Below, piece after piece: positions 10,595-23,163 of a stretch of 64,000 nt of DNA. The position numbers were made by a program, and so were the translations under genes. How positions within the stretch are numbered: position 1 is the first letter of the stretch; each line of letters opens with the position of its first letter. Origin of the DNA: Polyporus tsugae (taxonomy: Eukaryota > Basidiomycota > Agaricomycetes > Polyporales > Polyporaceae); contig JAHRBS010000014.1 of assembly GCA_024305745.1 (NCBI GenBank), forward strand, positions 813,501 to 877,500, in the 5' to 3' direction. Below the pieces are notes generated by a model. That model made no database searches, was not told the DNA's origin, and was given only the letters and a program-made list of their open reading frames with translations.

Positions 10595-12912
10595 ATTTGC
10601 GTGATGTTGGATGAGAACTGGAAGTGGATGTCGTTCGACGAAGTCTGCACAGAAGAAAGTAGAGGAGGACGGTGCTGAGGAGAAGCGTGCCTACCGATGG
10701 GTCTTTATACATGTGCATAGCGCTGCTTCTAGGATTGCCACGAATGAGGAGAAAGCATCAAAGCATCCCATCTCGACCAGCGCAGTAAATTAGCCGACAC
10801 GCGAATTGTCAGCGTGTCTTGCATGACTGTGAACTTCGCAATGCATCTGCATCAGAGCTGATATCCCCTTTGCTTGTGGCTCCACTTGCCGTTGTTGCCT
10901 CCCGGCCGTCGGGACCTCTAAATTGGGACTTGACGATATGCCGCTCGAGGTACAAACGCCTTCGCGCTTTGATGTTGCACGGCGCTAGGAGAATATTGAG
11001 AAACTAGTCCTGATGTGAGTGGGGCCGCGAACGACTACGTTTGTTCTAGGACGGCTGTCCTCGTCCAAATTTAGTCCATCTCGCACTTGGGGCGAATAGC
11101 TTTCCTGTATTGGGGGTTGAACGTTGAGCTGTGGCTGGTCCTGTGGGTGGTCGTTACGGAGGTGGATTATGATCTGGAGTGGTTGCGAAACGCAGTCAAC
11201 GAGGCACACGCGTCCACCTGTCGGGGTTTGCCGGCCAACGTGCCATGGCAGGCGCTCAAACTTTGGCGCCCTTTTCAAGCTTGGGACTTGCTCTGAACAA
11301 GTTGAACTTGAACTTGCATCCTCCGAATTTCTTCGACATCGTAGCGGCGCTCGCCCATTTTACGCTGAAAAAGCTACCGTAATGCACGCCTGTGGATCCT
11401 TCCTGAGTCCTTTTGATGTTTACACCTTTCCGTAGGTCGATGTGCGTCTAACTGTTCGTTCAAACCTCCTCGAGCTCTTTTCGCAGATCGCGAAACTGCC
11501 AAGTCTCAGCGCTAGCTTAGACCGCAGCTCAAAAGTACAATGGATCCGAAGTGCCACTGTCCACAGCAGGACACCTCGTTCCCTGAGTGTCATGCCTACA
11601 GCTGACCCTGATCGTGCCACCAATTCTGGGGGACCCCGTGCCCGGCAAGTCTCGATGCAACAGTCTTTTGCTCTGATTACGACACTTGCTCACCACCATC
11701 TCATGGCGTTGATGCAAGTAACCGCGAGGCACACAAGCTGCCCGTTGGCGTTCTGCTAAACACGCACTATTCGTTGGGATCAGCACGAATGGATAACGAG
11801 GTATGTAGCTTCTCAGATGATGATGAGCTAAAACACCAACGTGGTGCTATGTACAGCTTGCTGCGGACACAACCGGTTGAGCGCATCAAGGTCTTTCGTG
11901 CACGAGTATACTAGTAACTTACGCAGCGTCACAGTGCGTCCATAGTCTACTCAGTCTCGGGAATCAATGCAGCTTTGAGTAGTGCGATCGCCGACCTTTA
12001 CCCTTAAATTCGAGGGGAGGGGGCTTCGACTTACTGGTTTCGATCTGCAGGGGAACCCTCGAGCTCGATCTCTCCTCAATATGAATATTACGGCACTGTC
12101 AAACCATTCTCACAACATAGTAATACCACTTGCAAACCTCAAACTATTGCACTTCAACCGCTATGCAACCGGCGTTTGCTTGACCGCCGCGAGCTGGGTG
12201 GAGCGTTCAGTATGGCCGGCTGCGAGATGGATTACTAAACAGTACAGCGTTCGCGCAACGCATGGTTACCCTCGGGCCCCCATTTTACGCGGCCTCGCTC
12301 GCACTTCCGTCATATGCACCGTCTGGATCGGGTTTTTGCTGCTGGGAAAGACTCCTCGAAGCCCATGTGAAGGTGGACTTCAGAAGACTTCAGACCACAC
12401 GCGTTGCATGGAGACGGCGACGATTCCGGACCGCGATCAAGAGGAACCAAATGGACTTGAGACCCGCAGCCTTCGACTCGTGTGCATGGATGTGAGGGCC
12501 CGGATGGCGCATTACTTCCGTCTGTCCACCCTGGTCAGCCTGCCCCCAGGCCGCAAGTACGTAGGTATGTCGAGTGGGTTTGCGCAACTTGATCGTGAAA
12601 TGACGCAAGGCCTCAACAAGGCCTAGAATCATCGCTGCTGCCTTTCACTGTTTCACATAAGTATGAGTTCGGTACATTAGCTGGCCATGTATGATGAGAA
12701 CTGTTGATTATATGCTCTATTTAATTCGTTCCTGACGCGTCCAACGTGCCCAAAGTAGTACCCAGAACAAAAGGTACAGTAAACCAAGCAGTCATACCTC
12801 CACAAAGCCACCCTCTGTAACCCCCGTCCTACTCACTCCATCCGTAGCCGGTCGTCCAAAATTCGTTACATGGTCGTAAAACGTTTGCGGAAAACAAGCA
12901 TATACCAGCAGC
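10595..12912. other. 2.3 kb without recognisable gene
   Basis: Several frames of 60-214 codons exist, the longest at 11982-12626 (+), but none shows a domain, a signal peptide or a credible splice chain. The 10595-10800 part is probably the promoter of the secreted-protein gene. The rest may be decayed sequence or hold a lineage-specific gene I cannot see. Confidence 0.4.
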
Positions 12913-15900
12913 TCATTCCGACAGGAGCTCTTTCGAAGTGAGGATCCTATGTGCGAGCGCGCTGATGTTCGCATGGGCGACGACGACCTCGGGCGTGAGC
13001 TCGACGTCGAACGTCTGCTCAATCGCGAGCGAGATGCGCTTCGCCTGCCGCTCCGACCAGAACCGGAAGTCGTCGGGGTCGCGGCCGTCCTCCGTTTCCG
13101 CGCGGTTGTCGCCCTTGCACGATTGCGGGATGAGCGAGGCGTCCGAGTCGAGGCAGAGGGGCACGATGTGCATGAGGCTTTGCCGGACACTGTCGAAGTC
13201 GAGCTCGCTGGGCTTGTCCACTGTGGGCAGACGCGATAGCGATGAGCACCAGAGGCTGGGCATAGGCGTGTATGGGAAGGGGATCACGTACCAGAGATCT
13301 CAAACGGGCCGTCGAGGCTCATGACGTTGTACTTGCCGTCGTGGTGGTAGCGAATCTCGTACGTGCCCGTCCGCCACGGAAGCACGTTCCCGGTGAACAC
13401 GATCTCGCCCTCCTCCGAGTCCGGCGAGTCGTGTTCGGCGCGCTTTGGCGGCTGGAGCTCGACCGGGATGTCCCCATCATACTCGCCGTCGTGCACCGGC
13501 ATCCACATGCCAAGCGACGACGTCTTGGTGACGAGGCTGGACGGGTTCGCGCCGACGCGGTAGATGCCGATCCAGTCCTTGCGCGAGTGGTGGACGGGCG
13601 CCCGCCACTTCACGCGAATCGGCTCGCCCAGGTGGAAGCGGAGGGTGCCGTCTGCGGAGGAGAGGATGACGACGTTGTACTTGCTGGTATCGTAAGAGGA
13701 CAGGTCGTTTGCAATGCGCGAGATGATCAAACGCTCCCGAGACTGCTGAAGGAGGACCTTGGTATCTTGGACGACTTCGGATATTTTGGGCCGGGCTGCA
13801 AAAAGCACTGTGAGGCTGGAGGGAGATGCGACTGCGAAGATAGTGGCTCACATTTGGCAATGAATTCCTCGACGACCTCTGCAGTCTCGACATACACCTT
13901 GTCGAACGTGCCTTTGACCTCGCGCGCAACGCGCTTGATCTCGGGGCCATGCTTCCCCGCGCGTGACTCGAGGAGACGAGCGTTCTTCTGCGCGACCTTC
14001 TTGATGACCTTGACAAACCCAGCGTCGCTCCGGATCGAGTCGCCGTACAACTTCCTCATATGCGGGCTACAACGCAGCAAACGTGAGTGCCGAACTCGTA
14101 GCCATGGCGAAGAGTACGCACTTCTCAACCTTGCTGAGGAACCACCAATGGGCTAGGTGCCGGAGGACAGCCAGCGCGAAGATGAGTTTGCTTCCGGAGA
14201 CGAGGGCAAGGCCGAAGAACGTAGCACCGCCGATGACCTCCGGGTTGTTGAGGTACCTGGAAGGCGCGGTGCTCAGGACGTGTCCCAAACGTTGAAGTTT
14301 GGAGCGCATGTACTCACCGGTAAATACCGGTGTACTCAACGTGCGAGGGGAAATCCTCAATGAAGAAGTCACCGAAGTACCAGCCTAGTGCGCAGTACGT
14401 TAGATAATGCGTGGCTGGGAAGGAAGCGAAGCGCACCGAAGAGGCCAAGGACCTCGTACGACTCAAGACCCGACCAGATGTGGAGGCCAATCATGAGCTG
14501 ATAAGGTGACAAACTAAGGCCGGGAACATGCAGGAAGAATGAACCGTGAACTCACAGCACCAAGCGTGTGGCGGAGCAGTTCATTACCACCGGTCCAGTG
14601 CTGCCAGTCGGGAATCGAGTAAGACTTCCAAGCCAAGCAAGCCAGGGACACTGTCGACATGGTTAATCAGACCATCGCCTTGCAACAGTAGATAATCTCA
14701 CCATATGACATGCACATGCTCATGTTATAGATCTGCTTCCAGTTCTGGAACGCCTCCCGGACTGCACCCTGACCGCGATCATGCTGAGGGTAATGGTAGT
14801 GCTTGAGGAAGTGGCGGACGAGGAACTTGTTCTGAGACTGCGCGCGTAGCAGAAGACCGAGACCGATAGAGTGGAACAGACACCATGCGAGGGCATGCAC
14901 GAAGTGAAGCGTGAGCGAGTTCGTGGGGAAGAGAGTGAGCGTAACGGCATAAAACAGGACGAGGACGAGTTGGAAGTCGGATGCGCTGTCGGCACATCGC
15001 GGAAGGGTAAGCGATTAGACACACGATATAAGACGTGATATTAGCTTACCGAAATATGTCGACGTTGTGCAGCAAGAGGGCATCCTTGCGGAAGTAGCGA
15101 TGGAACAGGTCGTGCTGAGAAACAGCCTGGCGAGATTTGGGGGAACCGGGTCTGCTGAAGCTGTCCTTCGACGATTTTGACGAGAGGGTCTTGAACTTCT
15201 TGATCCCGCGAGGGGTGCGTACCATTTCGGTCTCAGTTTCGATATCGGTGATCAACTCCTCGGACTCCGTTGCCGTCTCGCCCTCTGTGGCTGCAGGTGT
15301 AGGTGTCTCCTGGATGGAGCTGCTGGATGCCTTCCGAATGTGAGAGGATTCTAGCGAGTCCTCTGAGGCCCTCCGCGAGGGTCGAGGGTGGATCGGCGAC
15401 CGCGCAGCCAGCGGTTTACGCTGACCGTAGGTGCGCTCGATATCTGCAATACAGTATGGTGTGTCAGTGTGTAATGATGTGTATTGGCTGAGAATTGGTG
15501 CTCACGGGGGTTCTCAAAGAAGACCAGGAAGCCGAATTGTGCAGCGTGCGCGGCCAAGCTGACAAAGAGGACGGCATAGCTTCCAATGATAAGGGACAAA
15601 CCGTAGTAACCAGCGTATCCTTATCATAGAAGTCAGTCACTCCCAGTTCGGTCACATATATTATGAGCGCACGCACCAACAGAGTACATCGGGTGTGGCG
15701 CAAGCTCGAATACGCCATCGAAGACGAGAGCACCGCGTTGGAAGAATACATCTCCCCAGTACCATCCGTAATCCTTCACCACGTTATGGGCCTCGGTCTT
15801 GACCCAAAGGTTGAAGGCAATCAGCGCAATGCCGCCGATCCATCTGAATAGAAATAAAGTTTATTGCATGAGGCACGGAAGTCGCATAAGGGAAGCTAGT

Positions 15901-16897
15901 TACCTCATAGCATGAAGCGACCACGACAATCCCTCGGGGATGCGGAAGCACGAGAATGCGAACATGCAATAAGCCAAGAAGTCACTATGCATCCATGAGA
16001 GAGATAAGCGTAAGCAGGGATGCGCAGAACATGGCACGCACTTGAGAAGAATGATGTCCACGAGTTGACGGAATAAGAGCCATGTGTTGTACTCTAATGG
16101 CAATTCCTATACATAGGCGTGGGTAAGCACATTGTTGGTCGTGTGACCAGTATAAGCCTGGACGAACGTCGAACGAGTAGTCTTTGCCCATCTTCCCTGC
16201 GAGCTGGTTTTTGATCCACCGCCTAACCTCAGGCTTGCGGTCCTGGTCGAGCCATCCAAGGCGTTGCACCTCTCTGACAATCCATTTACGTTTGCTCTGT
16301 TTCGTAAGGACCCATCCGAGGCCCCAATCGTACGCCGCTCTCCAGAACGCAAAGTAGAAGAGGAAGAAAACCTGGGACGCTGTCCGTGGTAGGGAAACGA
16401 AGAGGACAAGTTGAAACCCGAGCAGCGCAAGGTTGAATATGTCGATATGGGACTTGGGATAACCGGGGTGAAACAGAGTCAAGACATCGTGTGTGGTAGG
16501 TACGCGGAAAACTGTCAGACAAGGCGCGTCAGCATATCAATGAATTTACAAGTCCACAGGGCACGCATACGACGCTGCTTGAATAGCCTCGTGGCGTGCG
16601 GCCATCACTCCGTCGAGTGGGAACTGGCCATGTCGACATACGTCGGTATTTGTCCAGGTTCCAACGGGACGATACACTTGACGCAGATCCCCGTCGGACT
16701 GGGTTGCGTCGCACACAACATGATGGCCACGTACCTTCTCCGCCTGGGGTCTTTCCCCAAACTACCTCATCCCGTTTCGGATCATCCTGCTCTCCACCGC
16801 TCGTAATGGTCGTCTCGGAAGGGGTTCGATCTCGGTCTTCAAGGCGTCGTTGCCTCAGAGTTGACTGGGGGACCGCTGGTGGCGATGGAGAGGACAT
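12913..16897 (-). CDS. CHO2: Phosphatidylethanolamine N-methyltransferase (CHO2 type)
   Basis: Catalyses the first S-adenosylmethionine-dependent methylation of phosphatidylethanolamine on the way to phosphatidylcholine, in the ER membrane. Fifteen exons: 16897-16735, 16511-16168, 16106-16042, 15984-15904, 15843-15677, 15619-15506, 15443-15050, 14985-14702, 14650-14556, 14497-14437, 14384-14318, 14256-14122, 14066-13852, 13795-13292 and 13220-12913. All are GT-AG and frame-consistent, giving 998 residues (yeast Cho2: 869). Seen in order: [10 protein letters not shown] near residue 45; [12 protein letters not shown]; membrane helices; a first methyltransferase segment around [15 protein letters not shown] (about 265-280); a Ser/Thr/Glu-rich loop; a second methyltransferase-like segment with [16 protein letters not shown] (about 605-620); an amphipathic Lys-rich stretch; and the C-terminal domain with [10 protein letters not shown] and [15 protein letters not shown]. 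The start is an ATG in good context. The first intron (223 nt) is the longest. Confidence 0.95.
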
Positions 16898-17618
16898 GGT
16901 GGTTGGGGAACAGGTCACACAAAGACGTAAATGCAGGGCCGTCAGGTCATAAGAGGTGACACGTGTTTGCTTCCGGCTGTCATTCTCGGGAGGATCGCGT
17001 CAATTATTCGCTCTCGTGAGCGCCCCGCCCTTGCCCATTTCTGGCAACCTACGCGCCCGTCCACAACCTGGGCTGCGGGAACTTGGAATCAACAACAACG
17101 CACAGCAAGATAGACTCGGAGCAAGTAGTCACCCCCTCCGCTGTAAGTATATTATGCTACTTGGCACATGAGAATATAGCTACACCGACGGTGCTGGGTT
17201 CCCGGGCCCTAGAAATTTGTTCTCCGTCGCGTGAGAAGTGACCGGTCGAACAGATTTTGGACTTCTGTGGAGCCATCATTTACGCCGGCCTCCAAGATTC
17301 GCGTCCTCCCCGCACTTGCAGCGAATGTGTTTCCCTTGGAAGATTCTCTCGACAAAACTTTCCTAGTAAGTAAGTAAGTAAGTAGTTTGTAACAGTGTAA
17401 AGTGACCCCAAGTATGTCGATCTTACCCGCAACAGACTAACAATGTTACCGCTACTTAACGGGATTAGCTATTACTAATAGTATTCTAGAAGATTCAAGA
17501 TTTGAAGCTAGACGCCCATAGGTTTGAGGCGCCATTCCGGTCAACCAACCGAGCATTGTTCCTTACCTTCCCCCTCTTGCCCTTTCCCCTGCCATCGTCA
17601 ACGACCACAAGCGGCCCC
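16898..17618. promoter_or_regulatory. Divergent intergenic region CHO2 / TPR-J co-chaperone
   Basis: About 720 bp between two outward-facing starts, so it should hold both promoters. It contains a short TAAG microsatellite (17365-17384) and a pyrimidine-rich stretch (about 17562-17595) just upstream of the co-chaperone ATG. No UAS_INO-like element could be assigned with confidence. Confidence 0.35.
17365..17384. repeat. (GTAA)n microsatellite
   Basis: About five tandem copies of the tetranucleotide GTAA/TAAG in the CHO2/co-chaperone intergenic region. Confidence 0.8.
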
Positions 17619-19589
17619 ATGACGAACAAAAAGAACAAACAGGCCAAGAAGAAGCAGCAGGCCGCGAAGGCTGCCGCTAATGGCGCAGCGAATGGCTCCG
17701 CCATGTATGTGCTCGCTCTGATATCTCAATTGGTGGCGTAGCCACTGGCTAAACCTACAAACGCAGGCACGACAAAATGGACGTCGAGAAGGAGCCCATT
17801 GTGGTCCAAGACAGCGGGGACGAGGATATGCCCGATCTCGAGCCTGCACCAGTCGAAGAGGACCCGGACAAGATCAAGGAGAAGGGGAATGCCGCGTTCA
17901 AGGCGGGAAAGTTCCAGGAGGCGATTGATCAGTACAGCAGGGCTATCGGTGCGTCCCAGCAGTGGTGCAGTCTCTGATCGCGGGAAAGGGGGCACAGAAC
18001 TCGTCTCCGTGACCGTGCTCATTGCGGTCGTCCGTGTGCAGATCTCCGTCCGTCAGAGCCGACGTTCTGGACGAACCGTGCTGCGGCATACATGGCTCTG
18101 AAGCGCTTCAAGCCTGCCCTGTCCGACTGTCAGCAAGCCGCTATCCTCCAATCTGCCGACCCTCAACCTAAAACGCTCGTACGGCTTGCACGCTGTCAAC
18201 TCTCTACGGGCTCGACCGCACCTGCTCTCTCGACTCTCCGCTCCGTCCTAGCTATCGAAGCGAAGAATGCGGCGGCGCTACAACTACAGACAAGGGTGCT
18301 CGAGCTCGAGGCGCATCTTCGGAACCTCGAAGGGGCACGCGGACGTGGCGACTGGGGAATGGCGCGGCTCGCATTGGTCAAATGTATACAAGTCATCGAG
18401 GGGGAGGGTGGAGACGTCCCTATCCAGTGGCGTCTATGGAGAGTAGAGATTGAGATTGGCAAGAAGAACTGGGACGCGGCGAGTTTGGCAGCGAAGTGCG
18501 TACCACCTCAAAGCTTCGAATGTTTGCTGGTGGCATTGTGTTCATGCGCGCCCGTCCGTCGACAGCGATGCAATGCGATTCGACTCTAATTCGCCAGACG
18601 TCATGACCGTGCGCGGTCTGCTTCTGTTCCTGGCCTCAAAGACTGCACAAGCGATGCAGCACGTACAGTCTGCGCTGCGATTAGATCCCGGACACGAGGC
18701 AGCGATGAAGCTTCGGAAGCGGATAAAGGACGTCGAGCGCTTGAAAGAAGAGGGTAACGTCGCCTTCAAGGGCGGTCGGCTGGCGGAGGCGGCGCAGAAG
18801 TACGGCGATGCTCTCGATCGCATCGGCTCAGACGACCGGGAAGGCGGCGGAGGACACATCCGTGCGATGCTCCTCTCAAATCGCGCGACCACGCTCGTCA
18901 AGCTAGAGCGGTACGAGGACGCGCTTGCGGACACCGAGGCATCGCTTGAGCTCAACTCGACGTCGTTCAAGGCTCTTCGGACACGCGCGCGCATCAACCT
19001 GCACCTCGAGAAGTACGACGCTGCGATCGCGGACTTCAACTCTGCGATCGAGCAGGCGGGCTTTGAGAACTGTGACGCGGACGTGCGTGCGCTGCGCGCT
19101 GAGCTGAAGAAGGCGGAGGTCGCGCTCAAGCGGAGCAAGACGAAGGATTACTACAAGATCCTCGGCGTCGACCGCGACTGCTCTGATACCGACATCCGGA
19201 AAGCGTACCGTCGAGAGAGTCTGAAGCACCATCCAGACAAGGTACGCATCTGGTATTCCCCCTCGGTATCCCGCATATGCTCAATCCACGGCGGCGTGTA
19301 GGGTGGAGACGAAGAAAAGTTCAAGCTTATCGTGGAGGCGAACTCGGTCCTGTCGGATCCACAAAAACGCCAGAGGTACGACATGGGCGAGGACGATGAC
19401 GATGGGATGGGCGGGATGGCTGGTGTCGACCTGTCTGAGCTCTTTGCTCAGTTCCACGGAGCCGGTTACGGCGGCAGTCGACCAGGGTTCTCGTCATTCG
19501 GTGGCGGAGGGTTTGGAGGAGGCGGCTTTGGCGGTTCAGGGTATGGCGGTTCCTCCTTCAGGAGCAGCGGCGGCGGCTTCCCCTTCTGA
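17619..19589 (+). CDS. TPR and J-domain co-chaperone, DNAJC7-like
   Basis: Predicted 561-residue protein from exons 17619-17704, 17767-17948, 18042-18495, 18566-19241 and 19302-19589 (introns 60-93 nt, GT-AG). A Lys/Ala-rich N-terminus precedes tandem tetratricopeptide repeats: KIKEKGNAAFKAGKFQEAI opens the first, and RLKEEGNVAFKGGRLAEAA opens a second array. A J domain follows (DYYKILGV through HHPDK, about residues 436-500), with the HPD catalytic triplet at about 463-465, split from its last helix by the final intron. The C-terminus is Gly/Phe/Ser-rich. This order, TPR arrays then J then Gly-rich tail, matches vertebrate DNAJC7 (TPR2), which hands clients between Hsp70 and Hsp90. The HPD should stimulate Hsp70 ATPase; the TPRs should bind Hsp70/Hsp90 tails. 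Cytosolic by absence of targeting signals. Confidence 0.93.
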
Positions 19590-20047
19590 TCCAGGTGAGT
19601 ACCGTCAACCGCCACCCGCATCTGCGTACCGAGCTGACTATGCCCCGTTGGTTGTTATATCAGTCTTGTGTCGCCCCGGTAGATCTCACATCTTGTCTGC
19701 TAGCATCTCGCTTTCGTTGGATGTTGTGCAATTCTCGCTCTTCCTACGTTTACCCCCCTTGCTATCTTGTAGAGGATGTACTCTACATGTGCGAGATCTA
19801 GTGTTCCCGTCATCACGTCGCACTGTACACTTACCACGTGCTCCAAATCATCTCATTCTTCTTCTGGTTGACTTTCATCGCTCCCTCGCAATGGGTTTGG
19901 GCTAGTCGTGATACGCGTGATATGTTGTTAGCTCTACTCGACAAATTTGTGAATCCATCCAAACATATCACCTCTGACAAACTCAATCTAATCTTATCAA
20001 GTGGTCCCACGTCACCATCAAGTTGAACGTCAACCTTGAATAGCAAG
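19590..20047. other. 3' flank of co-chaperone gene and element boundary
   Basis: No gene seen. The segment ends at the left terminal inverted repeat of the helicase element. Confidence 0.5.
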
Positions 20048-20283
20048 GGCCCTCCGGCAGGCTCCTCCCCACCGCCGTTTCGGGTTGAGGGACGATCTCC
20101 TGAAGCGTAGACATCCTTGATTCCGAGAAGCGTAGATAGTGCTGTACAGTATTAGCGCCCAATCACGTGTCATTTGTATCCCTCAACCCTCATCGGCGGC
20201 TGGCACCAAACACACGTAAATAAACGGAGCTCGGAGGCTAGCGCTCCCAAACCAACTCCATTTGGCAGGCTCGTTTCCGGGCG
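20048..20283. repeat. Left terminal inverted repeat
   Basis: Pairs with 26167-26414 in reverse complement. The two share a 41-bp perfect core (20197-20237 with 26211-26251), an outer perfect 13-mer containing CACGTG (20162-20174 with 26276-26288), a CCGAGAAG block, and an outermost block with AGGCTCCT and CCACCGCCG. The outer limit is estimated from where similarity fades. Confidence 0.85.
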
Positions 20284-20355
20284 TTTATAATTATTCAGAT
20301 ATTCCTTTTCCTTCACGAGAACGCCTCGCGTCGACGGGGACATCTGCCGCTCAGT

Positions 20356-23161
20356 ATGCCAATGCCCGAGCTCCCGGATGTTTCCACAATCCGTGCACGC
20401 ACGGTCGAAAAGCTTGGGCGTCGACCGTGTCTCTGGCAATGCGATGTTGCCAGGGCACTCCTAGAAGGCAGGAAGGACGTTGTTTGCATCTCGGGGACAG
20501 GGTCTGGAAAGACCTTGACCTTCTGGATCCCACTGCTCTTTCGGCCGGATGGAGTGCAGGTTATAATAACCCCATTGAATCTCCTAGGAACTCAAAACCA
20601 GGCTGAGCTCGCGCGCTGGAAGATTGGTGCTATTGCGATCTCCGGGGAAACAGCAACACTTGAAAATTTCAAGGTTTGTGAAGCTCAGGGCCTGTCACCG
20701 GAACACAAGCTAACAAGGCATGTTAATCCTAGGCTGCCGGCTCTCTCCGGCACAGCGTCGTCGTACTGAACCCCGAAATGGCCTTCCAACACAAACTGTG
20801 CCAGGAATGGCTGTGGAAAAATACAGATTTCACATCGCGGATCATCAGCGTTGTTTGGGATGAGGCTCATTGCGTCAAGGCATGGGGAAAGTTCCGACCC
20901 GACCTAGCGGCGGCGGGCAGGCTGCGAAACATGCTTCCCCCAAGAATACCATATCTTATCCCTTCCGCGACACTCCCATTGGCGGACAGAGCCGATGTGC
21001 TCGACACCTTGCAGGCCCGGGCTAACAACACTCTGCTAATTCGCCGGTCCAACGACCGCCCAAATGTGTACCTTACAGTTCGCAAGTTCCAGCACTCAAT
21101 GTCCTCATTCCAGGATCTCGATTTCCTCATCCCCAAGGACTGGGCACCAGATCGACCGGATGTCCGAATCCCACGCTTCCTCGTCTTCTTCGACAGCATT
21201 GACGACTCTATCAAGGTGGCGGAGCGGCTTCGCACACTGCTCACGAAAGCTCACTGCGACCGCGTTGTCTGGTTCAACTCAGATAACACGCCTGAGTTTC
21301 GAGAGGATGCAACCTCCGAGTTCTGCGATCATACTCTTTTCGGGCTCTACTGCACAGATTCCTTTGGAATGGTATGTCAGACTTACTTGGTTAAAATTCC
21401 CGGAATTTGACGCTGTTGCAGGGAATGGACGTCTCGGATATCGAGGTAATTGTCCAATGGCGGGTGACGTGCTCGATGAACACGATGTGGCAGCGGTTTG
21501 GGCGCGCGGCGAGAGGGAATGGACAGGAGGCGATCGCGATCTTGTTAGCCAAACCGAAGTATTTCGATGACGAGCGGGCATTGGCTGCCGCACGCCATGA
21601 GAAGAAACAGGAGGCAGAGAAGCGTCGCGCTGCCAAACGCGAAGCAGCGAAGCGGAAGCGAGCAGACAGTGGAGCTGTCACCGCAAAGCCAGCGGCGAAG
21701 AGAGGGAAGCAGTCGGTGCGCAGGCCCGCTGACGAGGAAGGGCCACAGGTGCTGTTGGCCGCCATGGGGGATGTAGTAAGTGCTACCATACATTGAAGGG
21801 ATAATTGATTAATAATTTTGGCAGAGTGCAGCCCCCAAAGAGATGGTGACGGCCACAGAGAGCGGGGAGGCTGAGGCTCAGGCGAGCGAGATGCGCAGTC
21901 GCTGTGGTGGTGAGGATGGCGCTCACCAAGCGGAAGACCTTGCGTTGGCGCCGCGGACGTCTGTGGACAGGAGCGTGGAGGACTTGACCATCTACGAACA
22001 GCTGCGAGTCGAATACCACCAGTCGCGCCGTCAGGTGGATGGGAAAGCGCAAGCTGGAAAGTCGGGATCAAAGGGTTCGGACACCGAAGCCACGCTAGCG
22101 CCCGAGCTCGACAGCTTCGTAAACGCGGGGCTTCGAGCCTCGCTTCAGTGCTATAGAAAGCCGATTACAGCGTTCTATGAGAATGACAAAATCCGTAAGT
22201 GGGTTTCCCTGACTGGTTAGTCTGTACCTATCTTACATAATAGAAGCTGATACTCGCGCTTGCGCGCCGAGGTCAGGGGAAGCGTGTCCTCGCTGTGTTC
22301 CCATGCCGTCTCCTGTCTGCTGCTCCCTCTGCTCCCCCACCCATCCGCTCTTTCAGATCCTCCCTCCCCTCGACACAGATAACGACGACTCTTCACCCAA
22401 CGGTCCGTCCACACGAGCCTCTAAGGTCACAAGGGCCCCGATGACCTCGGAGGACATGAAGCTCCAGGCAGCGCTGCATGCCTTCCGCCGCGAGCAGACC
22501 ATCAAGACCTTTGGACGTCACCATCTCAATAGCAACGGGCCCGGCGCAGTCATGGGGAATGACATCCTGAAACGGATTGTCGAGTGCACGCGATTGCGCA
22601 AGCTGGGGGATCATGAAGCACTCTACCGAGAGACGAAGTGGAACCGTGCGCGGGAGCTGGGCACGGAGGTATTGCGCATCGTTCACGGGTGAGTTGCTTG
22701 TGCATTCTCTTGGGATAATGCATTAAATTTCACAGGTTCTATCCCATGCCGGAGCCATTGGCCCCAGTACCCGAACCGCAAAACGCGCAAACCTCGGTGG
22801 ACGGCCAGATCGAAGGCAATGAAGGAAGTTCTATCGTCAGGCATGTTTCAGGCCAACGAAGGTGCGGCGCGTGTCGTATGGTCGGTCATAAACGTAAGCT
22901 CCTCTCTTCTCATAGATTGTTTCTGTCCTGATCTCTCTGTCGTCCACAGGGAACAACCCGATTTGTCCCAGGTTTCGGGGGCGCAACACACCCTTTGAGA
23001 ACGAGAACAAGGAGAACCACGAAAACTCGTGTCCTTCCAACGCACCCTCGGCCCCAGCATCCGGGTCAGCTACGTACATCAACTTTTGGGATTCATTTGT
23101 ATCCAGTCCATACAAGAGGAGTACGGCTCAGGCTGTAGGTAAGTCATCGCGTTCAAGTTGA
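20356..23161 (+). CDS. RecQ-like superfamily 2 helicase with C-terminal zinc knuckle
   Basis: Predicted 786-residue protein from seven exons: 20356-20673, 20733-21371, 21422-21775, 21825-22194, 22379-22688, 22736-22893 and 22950-23161, all joined GT-AG in frame. Helicase motifs: GTGSGKT (Walker A, residues 47-53), DEAH (149-152) in WDEAHC, SAT (183-185), and motif VI QRFGRAARG (343-351). The DEAHC...WG..FRPDL spacing is RecQ-like, but no RQC or HRDC domain is recognisable. A Lys/Arg/Ala-rich coiled-coil follows motif VI. A C-x2-C-x4-H-x6-C zinc-knuckle-like motif (707-722) lies in the C-terminal part, its last Cys in the last exon. The frame is free of stops although the partner gene is not. 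It presumably acts in the nucleus on DNA, perhaps unwinding or resecting element ends; this is inference from its place in a TIR unit. Stop codon TGA ends 2 bp from the end of the opposing gene. Confidence 0.85.
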
Positions 23162-23163
23162 TG

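Noticed and set aside
11982..12626. 214-codon frame in the gap before CHO2
   Set aside because: No domain, mixed composition, no splice partners, and overlapping frames of similar length on the other strand.
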